From contig CM035171.1 of assembly GCA_020205615.1 (NCBI GenBank), positions 122,640,893-122,704,892 of the forward strand: 64,000 nucleotides of DNA, in the 5' to 3' direction. Numbering within the stretch: the first letter of the stretch is position 1; each line of letters opens with the position of its first letter. Below, piece by piece: positions 13,185 to 24,960 of the stretch. A program made the position numbers and the translations under genes. Origin of the DNA: Panax quinquefolius. Lineage: Eukaryota > Streptophyta > Magnoliopsida > Apiales > Araliaceae. Below the pieces are notes generated by a model, which made no database searches, was not told where the DNA came from, and saw only the letters and a program-made list of their open reading frames with translations.

Positions 13185-13400
13185 ATACGATTAGTAACTT
13201 TGAATAACATAAACTAGTAACCAAATCGATCGTATAACAATGACCAACAAACTAAAATGAACATGTTATATTAGTAATCAATAACATAAACTAGTAACCA
13301 AATCATAATATAATAAGAGCTAAATCACAATATATAATGGTAACCAAAACACAATATCATAGTAACCAATTCACTATATAATGGTAACCAAAACATAAAT
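13185..13400 (-). repeat. Minisatellite in Ulp1 intron
   Basis: Repeats of ACTAGTAACCAAATC and ATAATGGTAACCAAAACA between two Ulp1 exons, minus orientation of the GGTTACTG family. Confidence 0.65.
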
Positions 13401-13571
13401 AACATTTAAATAAATGATGGCCCATAATTATAACACTAACCTTATCAGCATCATACACAACAATCTCTTTCCCAGTACATTGGCTTAATATGTCAAAAGA
13501 CGGCATGTCATTATTATTGTCAATCTGCGCAAAATAAAGAACCATTTAATAATTAAAACAAAAGATATATA

Positions 13572-13964
13572 TCACATAACAAAATAAACAAATATGTCTA
13601 ACCTTGACATCTTCATCATCATCATTATTTTTTTTTCATCGGGTTCTTCAACCATAACAGCACGTTCAACTTCATTAACAATCTCAATTACATTCACAAC
13701 ATTCATCTCCACGAATATTGACACATCATCACCAACTTCATTACCCAATTCAATTTCATTCCCACCCTTCTTCTCAACTTCATCTAACACATCATCACCA
13801 TCATTATTGTTATTCACTTTTGAACCATAATCAACATCCTCATCAACATGGACCTCCTCCACCATGACATCAGCATTCTCATCAGCAATGTCATCAGCAG
13901 CATCATCATTAGCTTCATCACCTTTACCACCTTCACCGCCTTCATAACCTTCATCACCTTCATC

Positions 13965-13998
<34 letters not shown>

Positions 13999-14351
13999 CC
14001 AGCATTGTCAGAATCGTCATCATTAGAATCACCATCAAGCTTTTTGTCCCCCACGTCTTTGATAGCACGTAACTCATCTCTAATAATGGACCTAAGGTCC
14101 CTGCATAACTGGACATGTAAAAGCTGCATTTCATCTTTAATATCGATTCATGAACTTTCCAAATTCTTTCTTTAATTCAGAAACTTCTTTCTTCAATTCA
14201 GACACTTTCTTCTCCAACGGCTTAGACCGTACATCAATTGCCTCTTTCACAACAGATACATCAACACCAATGTTGTCGGCCTTCACTTTTTTGTCTACTT
14301 TCTTGTCACCATCCTTCCCATTAAAAAAGTGAAAATCGCCCAAATCAAGCC
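13572..14351 (-). pseudogene. Ulp1-gene linker: coiled coil and poly-Asp tract
   Basis: Minus-strand reading from 14351 gives LDLGDFHFFNGKDG, a heptad-like KKVSELKKEVSELKKEFGKF coiled coil, then after a frame slip near 14150 IKDEMQLLHVQLCRDL, and an acidic run with about ten consecutive Asp (codons GAT) around 13965-13995 followed by Glu/Gly/Asp/Val-rich sequence to 13572. Acidic low-complexity linkers between DUF1985 and the Ulp1 domain are usual in these genes. The 5' side of this exon continues at 26697 across the 12.3-kb insertion. Confidence 0.65.
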
Positions 14352-14503
14352 TGTAACGACCCCAAAATAGGCCCATTCCATCCAACCTATTACGAGTCGC
14401 CAAATATATGGTACGGAAAACAACTACAACTTTATTACAACAATTGTCGTGCAAAATACAACAACACATATGCTGTGAGTTTGGATACAAATATATACCA
14501 ACC

Positions 14504-16811
14504 GTGAGACCCAGTTTTATTAATAAAGATTTAAATTTTGTCGAAATAATTTTAATATTATGGTGTGAATTTGAGATAATATTATAGTTGTGGGTAGTAT
14601 TTATAAATTTTACAAAGTATGCAAGTGGTTATATTATATTCGATTGGTCTGGAATATTCGGTTTAGCGAGAAATATTCGTACAACTACTCAATCATTGGT
14701 GGACCCCAGCGGTAATTATTGTCGGATTGAGAAAACGACAAAAATATTTTATTGAAATAACGGCGAAAAGTTTTACTGGTTTGATCTTTGTTGAACTACT
14801 TTCGGTAGTAAAAAGTACGATGTCACGTGTGTGGTTGCATAGTAAGCATTACCTGTGATTGATTATTGATGCTTATGTGAGAAGTCACTCGGTTTGATTC
14901 CATTATTATCGATTAATAATATAAATTATTATAGCAATAATGACGTTTTGTTTTATTCAGTATTATTAACGTAATAAAATGTAAACATCTTTATATATAA
15001 AATGAATACTTTATTAAAGTTATTCTATAAATAGAATATATTATATTTTATGCGTAGTGTTGCATAGTGTTTTGCATAGTGTTGCATAGTGTTTGCATAG
15101 TAAAATATTTTTATATAAATAGAATATATGATATTTTATTTAAAAGATTTTGCTTTAAATATGGACCGTCAGATTAAAGTAAATCAATCTGGATCGTTCA
15201 TGGATTAATTGCTATGCATTCTATTTTCCTATAAATAGAAGCTCATTCCTTCATTATTTTCTTACGAATTCACTGAAACTCTAGAAAGAGAAATTATAGA
15301 GAGAAGCTATAGAGAGAAAATCTATAGAGAGAAAGAAGAAGAGTATTCTGGTACTTCACTACTTTGATATCCAGTGTCTTTTACGGTAAGGGATATTATT
15401 TGTTGTACCCGTAAGGGGTGTTATTCTTTCTTATTCACGAAGAGAACTTCATTTATTCCATTCTTTATTATTCGGTTGGAATAACTTTGTATATGCCAGA
15501 TACCCTATACTTGGTGAAATCCTTATGTTATTCCATTCTTATTTATTACATTGGAATAACTCAGATAATGTGACTCCCTATACTTGGTGAAATCCTTATA
15601 TTATTCCGCCTTTATTATTCTCATTTGGAATATCACGTGCGTGTGTTTTACACCGGACACTGTTCCGCTCTTTATTATTACATGTTGGAACATCCATGTC
15701 ATGTGTTTTACACCGGACCGGTTCCGCTCTTTATCATTCTGTTGGAATATCCTATCTCGTGTGTTTTACACCGGATGCAGTTCCATCTTTATTATTCTGT
15801 TGGAACATCCATCGCTTGTGAATTTCACCCGACACGGTTCCGTTATTATTATTCTGTTGGAATAACTTTGCCTACATCGCAATCTGCATGCGTGGTGATT
15901 TCTTTTGTTATTCCATTCTTTATTATACCCATTGGTTAAAACTTTGACTTACATACTCCATGAAATTAGTAGAATATCCTTGATAATTATGTTTCATCCA
16001 AAGATCTTTTCATGGAAATATTCTTCCGATCATTCTTGAATTTTACTCTACAAAACAAATATCTTGTTGACAATTTGACGTTAATAATTCCTAGATAAAT
16101 TAATTCTTGAACTTGTTTTATTGAATTCTTATATCATTGTCATCATCCTCATGTTTATATTATGTTGAAAGTTATCTTTGCTTACGTGCATAGATGAACT
16201 TAGTATGATTATGACCGTGGTTCATTCGGTATAATCATGGCTTGATATAAATGATGTGACAAAAGTCCTCGAAGTGACTGTAATGCGATGATGGATAGTT
16301 TTTGGTATGATTATGACCAGGGGTGATTCGGTATAGTCATGACCATTGATAATTTGATGAAAATCCTTGGCCCGTAGTACAGGGATGATTAGATATTGTG
16401 GTTTATTCATTAAACCGAGTCTTAGTGATAAAAATTGATGAAAACCTTTTAAAACCTAAAAGATAGTAGACTTTTATTTTCTACTTGACTCTTTTAATGG
16501 ATTAGATATTCAATCTTGAGCTTAAACCGGTTGTCTATTGTATTTTATCGGTTTAAAATTGTTGAAGACTATTGATAATTTATTCGCATTATCTTAGTCA
16601 TAATATTTCTTCTTGGGCTAGTTGAGCTCACCACTTTCTTTCACCGTTTCTCTTGAAATGAGAATATAAATTGGACGAGTCGGAGAAAAGAGTGATGGTC
16701 TCGAAGATAACATTAGTAGTCCTCACTATTCTGTTAAATAGTGTAACAATAAATGTAATGAGGACTTCTTGAGTATGGATATTGTCTAAATGACAATATT
16801 CCTATTAGAAC
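14504..16811 (+). mobile_element. Opposite-orientation LTR fragment nested in the 3' LTR
   Basis: From GTGAGACCC at 14504 it follows the same sequence as the complement of 60306-57900, including GTGGACCCC, the CTATAGAGAGAAAG stretch (15290-15335) and the tandem repeats at 15480-15940. It stops near 16811, about 130 bp short of the expected GGCGTCACA end. No target duplication was found. Confidence 0.7.
15480..15940. repeat. LTR-internal tandem repeat, 60-65 bp unit
   Basis: About seven units built from TTCCGCTCTTTATTATTCTG, TTGGAATATCC and CGTGTGTTTTACACCGGA, with the first units ending CTATACTTGGTGAAATCC. The same array occurs in shorter form at 24490-24960 and reverse-complemented at 58850-59210. 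Downstream of a T-rich leader in the LTR; not coding. Confidence 0.8.
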
Positions 16812-18718
16812 TCTCAGAATTTTTAAAATTCATTTACTATTTTTCACATGGCCAAAACCACCGAATATTTAAACATTTATCATAAATTGTACTTTTGTCC
16901 AAAAATTCTGAAATTTACGGTTCAAGATAACGATATTATATAGATGTACTCCCAATAAAAATTTTATCAATTTTAGAGTTAATCACATGGAGTTATAAGC
17001 GGTTACTTTTAAAATAGTCTTTTCTCATAAAATCTATAACTCCTAATCTATATATCCAAAATCGCCATTTTTGGACACAATCTACAAAACTCATCAAAAT
17101 ATCATTTCAAATTTTTCCGAATTTTTGAAGGTCCTAAAAATACAAAACCGAAAAACATAATCACCCTTAAAAATCATTTACTATCCCTTACCTCAAAAAA
17201 AAAGATCTTGGAATGTTTGGATATAACGTTGAATCGAACTTGCACCGTATAGCAATACTCAAAGTATACTCAAAATACTCACAAGAATACGCTCGATAAC
17301 AAAGAGAGAGAAAACTTCAGTTTCTGGTATGATTTTCAATTCTAACCTAAGCACCCTATTTATAGAAAATTGCTTAGAACACCAAATCAGAAAATTTAAT
17401 ATAATATTAATATATATAATAAATCTTCTACGCCATCCTACCAGCTGATCTCAAACACCTAACACATGTCCATAAACAACAAAAACGTTTTTCTAAATAA
17501 AAATAATTAAAACTTCTAAAAATCAATTATTTCGGAGATTCGGAACTTCAATAATTCATAATAAATAGCCCTTTTGTCAGAAAATTTGAATCTCGCGTGT
17601 TTTTATAGGAAATTGAATTCTCTACAACTTTACAGAAGAATGTTTTTCCAAATTCCAAACAAAAATTGACCGAAATCCACAAACCAAGCGATTTTACAAA
17701 ATTTATAATCAAATTTCAATCGATAAATGGGGTCCAATTTACATGTTTAACATGTTTTATACATTTATTGCAACAAAAATACTTTTCCTCCTCGTATACT
17801 CATATATCCCACATTCGTTGTAAAAATATCACCATTATTATATTATTAAAATATAATAATATATTTAAATGAATTATTTTATCAGAAAAAAGATAAAATT
17901 TCAATTTTCAACAATTGTCACATTAAAATTTTTCTCCATCTATATCCACATAAAGTCAATATTTTTCTCATCATATGAATCAATAATTAATTATTCACAA
18001 ATAATATTACAGAATCACAATATTGACAACCAGGAAGTTCACAAGAAAGAGGGGGCTTTCCAATAAGAATTTCTCTCACTTCTTGGCAGCAATTATTAGG
18101 TGACCAAACCTCTCCTTAGACATAACTTTCTAGACATTGCCAATAATGTTATCTAATAATATTATTCGGATAATATGAATTATTGCTTCGATAATGAAAA
18201 ATACCGTAGTGTAATGACAATTATCAAAACAACAAAGATATAAAATATCAACGCAAAGAATTATTAAATCAATAAAATACTTTGAGCGATAAGAATTCTC
18301 GTACCCATTATTGAGTAGTGCTTTCTTACGTAAGAATCAATAATTGGTGCAATACTGCAGTAATCTTCTTGTGTTTTAACCACCGAGTATTTTAAGCAGA
18401 TAATCTGAATAACTTCACGCCGTTATTTATAAATAACTTATATTTGCTGCTTTCTTCATCCAATCGCTTTCCGTTATGGGGCCCACAAAAAACCTCAAGG
18501 TCGTCAGTCATTTAATATTCCCGATAAAAAAGAATATTCCACGACCAAACGAATATTCTCCTAATGACGACAATGAATATTTTATAGCCACTTTGCATAT
18601 TTTCTAAAATTTGCATATTTCACCCATAACTTTAAACTTTTATCAATTTAACCATTTACTAAATAATAATTATAAGAAAAAATTGAATACTTTTATTTCA
18701 TAAAATTCGGGTCTTACA

Positions 18719-19051
18719 ATCTCCCTCCTTATGAAATTTCGTCCTCGAAATTTACGTTACACAGTATTTCAAAGAGTTGAGAATACCTTGCTTTCATTTC
18801 AGATTCCATCTTTCCCATCATCACGATTTCTCCATTGCTCATCTCCTGTATTTCAGATATCATTCTAGAATACAGCTTCAAAACAAGGGTTAATTTAACA
18901 AATTAACATATCACATAATATCCCGATATTATGACTAACCAACAAATAAGCTTAGGTAGGACACACTTTAGGCGAAGGATTTACTCATCTCTCCTCCTGG
19001 TTCTAATCCCGATCTCCGCCAGAGATCATATCCCTAAGCTCTGATACCAAA
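18719..19051 (-). mobile_element. Residual interior of the composite element (PPT and PBS)
   Basis: On the minus strand the 5' LTR is followed after two bases by TGGTATCAGAGC (19049-19038), complementary to the 3' end of initiator Met-tRNA, the usual primer site of plant LTR elements. At the other end AAGGAGGGAGAT (18730-18719) is the polypurine tract just before the 3' LTR. 18725-18850 resembles the 3' end of pol at 60320-60440 (GAAATTTCGTCCTCGAAATT, and ATTTCAGATTC). Everything between is lost. Confidence 0.88.
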
Positions 19052-20099
19052 TGTAACGACCCCAAAATAGGCCCATTCCATCCAACCCATTCTGAGTCGC
19101 CAAATATATGGTACGGAAAACAACTACAACTTTATTACAACAATTGTCGGTGCAAATACAACAACACATATCTTTGTGAGTTTGGATACAAATATATACC
19201 AATCAGAAGACGTCACAATGACACCTTACATAAAGGTATAGTCAAAAACTGCTTTTAGAAATTAGAATCTTTGGGAAGTGCTCAAGAAACCTTCGTATAC
19301 GGGGGAGGCCATGCTTTTAGGTTATGGTAGATATCATATGGCCACGTAATTATCCTTGGTTGACTAATAGACTCCAAAGAAAAACGAGAAGATTACTATC
19401 ATATTCTTCCCAATGGTGAGTCTTCTTCTCCACCGCTCTAATTGGGTATTATACTCCAAACAAACACCAAGATTATAAAGGTATTGCTTGTAAATATACT
19501 CGTGAAGTGGATGAGCACAACCATGTCTTATGATGACACGAGGTTGTATGTCATTAGACATCTTGTATGATAATGGCAAAACACCCTTCCAAGTTAAATT
19601 CACCTCACCCTCAACATTTATAGACCACCATTCTATTCCCTCACTATCCCCGCTTTTCACCAAATACACTTTTATTACTCCGAAAAGAATTGTGAAACAA
19701 AAGGGTGAAAGACAACTAGATCAATAAAGAATATTATGACTAAAGATAAATAAATTATCAATAGTCTTCATCAAGAATAAATCGTAGATTTAGAACATAT
19801 GGTAGATGATAAAACTTTTCAACCATAGTTGCGTGAATGAAGCAATCCATTAGAAGAGTCAAATAGACCATAAAATCTATTATCTTCCATGTTAAAAGTC
19901 CACCAACAATGTTTTATCCTCAGTAACATCAATCAACAATTCGCATCCACAATCACATGTATAACTCATAATCATAATTGTAGTTCTAAATTCTCTTCTC
20001 ATCCGGAGACGAAGATAATTTCATCATCCGCCTTTACTCGAAACATCAAAGATCATGGTTATACCAAATCACGCCTCTGCTCATAATCATACTTAATAA

Positions 20100-20535
20100 A
20101 TTCATCTTTGCACCACGGCAAAGATATTCATCAACAGCTCATCTTTGCACTACATGCCAAAGATATTCAACAACAAGTCATCTTTGCACTCTGAGCCAAA
20201 TATATTCAATAACAGTCATCTTTGCACTACGGGCCAAAGATATTCAACAATAATTCATCTTTGCACTACGAAGCTAAGATATTCATCAACAAGTCATCTT
20301 TGCACTATGAGCCAAAGATATTCATATATCAAAGAAATACATAATCATTTCGTGGTTATATAACAATAATTATAACCATGTTGATCAATTCACCTTTGCA
20401 CTTAAGCTAAAAATATTCAATTGTAAATTCAATTGTCATGATCATACCAGTCAACAATTCAACTTTTGCACTACTGGCCAAAGAGAACCTATAGTCACGA
20501 TCATACCAATAATCTACCCATCTTTACACTCAAGT
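20100..20535. repeat. LTR-internal tandem repeat, 39-40 bp unit, expanded copy
   Basis: At least six adjacent units of TCATCTTTGCACTACGGGCC plus AAAGATATTCAACAACAA, then looser copies to 20535. Copies differ mostly in the middle (CTACATGCC, CTCTGAGCC, CTACGAAGC). Confidence 0.8.
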
Positions 20536-23329
20536 CAAAGAGAAATATCATCATTAGGGTTATAAGAATGTTATATAAAAACAATATAATCAAAATATGG
20601 TTTTAATTTCAAGAGTAAGATTCATAAATCAACGATAATTTGGTCGAGAAGAAACCAATTTATCGTGAATAAGACTTCAGTGATTCGCATACATAAGACC
20701 AGATATATCGTGTATAAGAACTTCGACACGAAAAGATAAAGTTTCATAATAAAATTCATATCCATATTTATAACACCTTAATCCAAATGTTATAAATCAC
20801 TTAGAAATCTCATAATCTAATATTATTAATATTATAATAATATTTTAATCATTTCTTAAACTTATAAATAATTTAATCCAATTATTTACACTTTAATAAT
20901 TAATGCATTTAATCATCTAAAAATGCCAAACTCATAAGATTTCATCATCATTAACCAAAACCCTCATGAAAATCTGCATATACCTCATATATGATTCTCA
21001 AGCCAATAAATCATATTTTCCAATTTTCTTACTTCAAATAACATATTTAATTCATTTACTCATAACTAGAACATTTTCATGAAAAATACCAAATCAGTTC
21101 CAAAAATATTTATTTTTGGGATTTAGAAGAATATAGTCCCATATTGAATATATATTTTTCTCAAATTTTAAAATTCATTTACTATTTTTCACATGGCCAA
21201 AACCACCGAATATTTAAACATTTATCATAAATTGTACTTTTGTCCAAAAATTCTGAAATTTACACGGTATACTGATATTATATAGATGTACTCCCAATAA
21301 AATTTCATCAATTTTAGAGTTAATCACATGGAGTTATAAGCGGTTACTTTTAAAATAGTCTTTTCTCATAAAATCCATAACTCCTAATCTATATATCCAA
21401 AATCGCCATTTTGGACACAATCTACAAAACTCATCAAAATATCATTTCAAATTTTTCCAGAATTTTTGAAGGTCCGGAAAAATACAAAACTGAAAAACAT
21501 AATCACCCTTAAAAATCATTTACTATCCCTTACCTCAAAAGAGCAGTACTTTGGAATGTCGGATATAACGTTGAACGAACTTGCACCGTATAGCAATACT
21601 CAAAGTATACTCAAAATACTCACAAGAATACGCCGATAACATAGAGAGAAAACTTCAGCTTTACGGTATGATTTTCAATTCTAACCCAAGACCCTATTTA
21701 TAGAAATTGCTAGAACACCAAATCGAAAAAATTTAATATAATATTAATATATATAATAAATCTTCTACGCCATCCTACCAGCTGATCTCAAACACCTAAC
21801 ACATGTCCATAAACAACAAAAACGTTTTTCTAAATAAAAATAATTAAAACTTCTAAAATCAATTATTTCTTGAGTTTCTAACTTCAATAATTCATAATAA
21901 ATAGCCCTTTTGTCGAAAATTTGAATCTCGCGTGTTTTATAGGAAATTGAATTCTCTACAACTTTGCGTAAGAATGTTTTTCCAAATTCCAAACAAAATT
22001 GACCAAATCCACAAACAGAAGCGATTTACAAATTTATAATCAAATTTCGATCGATAAATGGGGTCCACCGACATGTGTTTAACATGTTTTATACATTTAT
22101 TGCAACAAAAATACTTTTCCTCCTCGATACTCATATATCCCACATTCGTTGTAAAAATATCACCATTATTATATTATTAAAATATAATAATATATTTAAA
22201 TGAATTATTTTATCGTAAAAAGATAAAATTTCAATTTTCAACAATTGTCACATTAAAATTTTTCTCCATCTATATCCACATAAAGTCAATATTTTTCTCA
22301 TCATATGAATCAATAATTAATTATTCACAAATAATATTACTGAATCACAATATCGACAACCGTGCAGCTTCACAAGAAGCAGGGGCTTTCCAATAAGAAT
22401 TTCTCCTCATCAAGGCAAGCAATTAGGTGACCAAACCTCTCCTTAGACGTAACTTTCTAGACATTGCCAATAATGTTATCTAATAATATTATTCGGATAA
22501 TATGAATTATTGCTTCGATAATGAAAAATACCGTGTAGAATGACAATTATTGAAAACAACAAAGAATATAAAATATCAACGCAGCAATTATTAAATCAAT
22601 AAAATACTGAAAAAGATAAAGTTTCATAATAAAATTGATTCATATGAATCAATAATTAATTATTCACAAATAATATTACAGAATCACAATATTGACAACC
22701 AGGCGATTCACAAGGAAAGAGGGGTTTTCCAATAAGAATTTCTCCTCATCTTGGCCTTGTAATTAGTGTGAGACCGAATTTTTATGAAATAAAAATTATT
22801 CAATTTTCTATTTTTGTGAATAATTAAATTGATAAAGGTTTAAATTTAAAGGTGATATTTAAAATTTATTTATTTATTTAATTATTTATTTTTGCTCTAA
22901 GGTATGTTCATAAAAATTTTATATTAAAATATCAAATCATATGGGGTTATAATTTGCGTGAATCGCATGACAAGTCATAAAACGTGTTTCAATCAACTGA
23001 TATTAAAGTAGCATGCGGTTAATAATTTCAGTCACGGGTGAAATAAAATAAAAGAAGGATAGACATGTGCATGTGGGGGAAAAAGGAAATAAAAAGAAGA
23101 AGAATGATGGGAGTCCGGATTCATTGATTCATTCATTTGTTTTTTTTTTGAGATGGCAAGACTCTTTTTGATTATCTTTCTCTCTATTCTTATTTCTTCT
23201 CCTTTAAGTGGTTTTCCACTTAAGATCGGATATACTAGCTTCACAGGATCAAATAAAGAGGGATGATAAGAGAGAAATATTTTGTGCTTAGTTCATGGAA
23301 ATGCCATTACACGTAAAGTAAATGGGTGA

Positions 23330-23680
23330 AATAAGATGGCAAGCTCATCACTCATCGCTCACACGCATGATGATCCCCATTCAATCGTCCGTCCGTGAAA
23401 AACAAGGAAAACCCGTCGGCGTCGTCGACTAAGAAGTCTCTCCGATCGAAGAAGTCCTGTTAACTATCTCAAAATCCGATGATCCATCCTCCCAAAGTAT
23501 GGACTTTCCTGGATGTGGTTTCTTAGCATAATCTCATGCTGCCTCCTCTCGTTTCTCAACACATTCTTTAGTTACCGGACGGAGCCGCTCCTTATTACGA
23601 TGATATCGGTGCAGATTGCAACGTTGCCAATCGGGCGGTTCATGGCAAAGTTTTGCCGGAAGGGGTATTGGTGCTCTGCT
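23330..23680 (+). pseudogene. Oligopeptide transporter (OPT) fragment
   Basis: The reading around 23455-23665 includes a degenerate SDDPSS segment followed by MWFLSIISCC, LLSFLNTFFSYRTEPL and ISVQIATLPIGRFMAK. This is the conserved N-terminal region and first membrane segments of plant OPT-family proton-coupled peptide transporters (usual length over 700 residues). The frame slips before MWFL and the match stops after FMAK. Only about 5-10 percent of the gene is present, so it cannot be functional. Confidence 0.85.
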
Positions 23681-23984
23681 GGGGGTGATGCTTCAAAATG
23701 AAGTGTCTTAAGCCACAGTCTACAGCATTGTAGATACCCGTAGTTAGACCTTTAACACCATTGGCTGGCCCAACCGGAAGAGCTTTAAGGCCGGCGATAT
23801 ACTGATGTTTAAATACCGCCGAGGAGCACACAATGCAGGAGATGTACGAACTCCGCTGCATGCCTTTACTCCGACGACACTCCACCAGTTGATTTGCCGG
23901 CGTATTACCAGTCTTTCGAGACTAACTTTAGTGAACTTACCGGTTCCAACTGGAGCAGCAAAACAAGTATGAAGTTTGAGCATG

Positions 23985-24075
23985 TCCGTCCAGTCAATGA
24001 TGATGGCCTCCATCGGTGGTATCATATTCGGTTGTGATATTGGTATTTCAGGTGGTGTTACAATCAAGGGCAATA
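23985..24075 (+). pseudogene. Sugar transport protein (STP) fragment
   Basis: About 24003-24062 reads ASIGGIIFGCDIGISGGVT, close to the first membrane segment of plant hexose/H+ symporters of the STP family, where GLIFGYDIGISGGVT is almost invariant. The sequence from about 23750 to 24000 is GC-richer than the LTR but was not assigned. The fragment lies directly between the OPT and VPS15 pieces on the same strand. Confidence 0.7.
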
Positions 24076-24079
24076 TTAT

Positions 24080-24360
24080 CCTAGCCAACATCTTGAGAAG
24101 ATCCCAAATTCAGGACTACGCAAAATGATTCTTCATATGATCCAGCTGGATCCAGACTCTAGGTGTTCTGCCGAAAGCTACTTGCGAGTTATCTTTGGTG
24201 TTGTATTCCCATGCTACTTCTCACCGCTTCTCGCACAAGTTCTATTCATTATTGAATCCACATAATTCTGATTCAAGGGTTCTAATATGCCAGCTCTCGT
24301 TTTATGAGATACTTAAGCAAATGATGAGCAATAAAGCAGAGATAAAGAAGACAAGTATCA
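24080..24360 (+). pseudogene. VPS15-like kinase (PI3-kinase regulatory subunit) fragment
   Basis: 24090-24190 reads LEKIPNSGLRKMILHMIQL and then DPDSRCSAESYL. After frame slips, VVFPCYFSPLL (about 24204-24235) and CQLSFYEILKQMMSNK (about 24290-24340) follow. These match, in order, the end of the kinase domain and the start of the repeat region of plant VPS15, the regulatory subunit of the VPS34 phosphatidylinositol 3-kinase complex. The intact protein has over 1400 residues; only about 90 remain. Confidence 0.85.
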
Positions 24361-24489
24361 TTTAAATTGATCAATTTCACAGAAAGCAGAATCAAGTCAC
24401 ATGCTAAGGTAAAGGAGGTTATTACGGTGGTAAGAGGATATCATTTTTATGATATAAAGAATAACGTGTTTATACGAAGTACCGCATAC

Positions 24490-24960
24490 ATGGTAAAATT
24501 CTTTTATTATTCCGCTTCTTTATTACTCTGTTTAATATCCTGCAGCGCGGTGAATTTCACCCGACTCGGTTCCATTACTTATTATGTTGCATTTAATATT
24601 CTCGGAATATCCCGTCAGCTTGTAATGAATTTCACGACTGATTCCATTACTTATTATGATGCATTTAATATTCTCGCCGGAATATCCTCGTCTCGTAACT
24701 TTTTACGCCTACTGGTTCCATTACTTATTATTCCAGATTTACGATTCCGTTGGAACATCCTGTCAAGGCTTTTACGCTTTAATTCTGGTTCCGCCTTTTT
24801 ATTATTCTCAGTATTTATTATTCGCTGGAATAACTCGCTCAGTCGGTTTCGTCGCATTTATGGTGAATCCTTCATTATTCCATTCTTTATTATTCTGCTG
24901 AATAACTCGCCTATGTGGATTACCACATGCATGGGTGAATGATCCTTTATATTCATTCCT
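24490..24960. repeat. LTR-internal tandem repeat (60-bp type) in the nested solo LTR
   Basis: Units with TTCCATTACTTATTATG, GGAATATCC and GTGAATTTCAC, homologous to 15480-15940 in the same orientation. A long open frame across this stretch (24367-24942) is a by-product of the repeat. Confidence 0.75.

Larger units (their letters stand above)
11735..13545 (-). pseudogene. Upstream Ulp1-domain exons and intron repeats
   Basis: Short coding islands on the minus strand separated by minisatellite: 13545-13440 (PSFDILSQCTGKEIVVYDAD), about 13150-12830 (YTLDFMVLTTRDIAKCDEL and later a segment ending at 12830), about 12110-12030, and about 11940-11740. Their position between linker and catalytic core suits the N-terminal part of the Ulp1 fold, but single-exon identity is weak. 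Exact splice sites were not settled. Confidence 0.5.
14352..18718 (-). repeat. 3' LTR of the composite element, with an inverted LTR segment inside
   Basis: 14352-14503 and 16812-18718 match the family LTR in minus orientation (compare 19052-19200 and 21150-22766). Between them 14504-16811 is LTR sequence in the opposite orientation, beginning GTGAGACCCAGTTTTATT. It replaces about 1.95 kb of the LTR present at 19200-21150. The inner segment lacks both exact LTR termini, so it came from a rearrangement or a truncated nested insertion. Confidence 0.8.

Noticed and set aside
13572..14129. 185-codon acidic frame as an independent gene
   Set aside because: It is the linker of the Ulp1-like gene; upstream coiled-coil sequence continues into it with one slip, and GAT/GAC repeats keep it open.
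19038..19049. GCTCTGATACCA considered as part of a tRNA gene
   Set aside because: Only the 12-base primer-binding complement is present next to an LTR; no cloverleaf can be formed.
20100..20535. Regular 39-40 bp repeats considered as a CRISPR-like array
   Set aside because: Plant nuclear LTR sequence; units are adjacent without unique spacers and recur in other LTR copies.
23744..24091. 115-codon minus-strand frame across the STP fragment
   Set aside because: Antisense to a clear STP motif; no family resemblance of its own.
24367..24942. 191-codon open frame on the plus strand
   Set aside because: It spans the 60-bp tandem repeat of the LTR; its sequence repeats with the DNA unit and matches no family.
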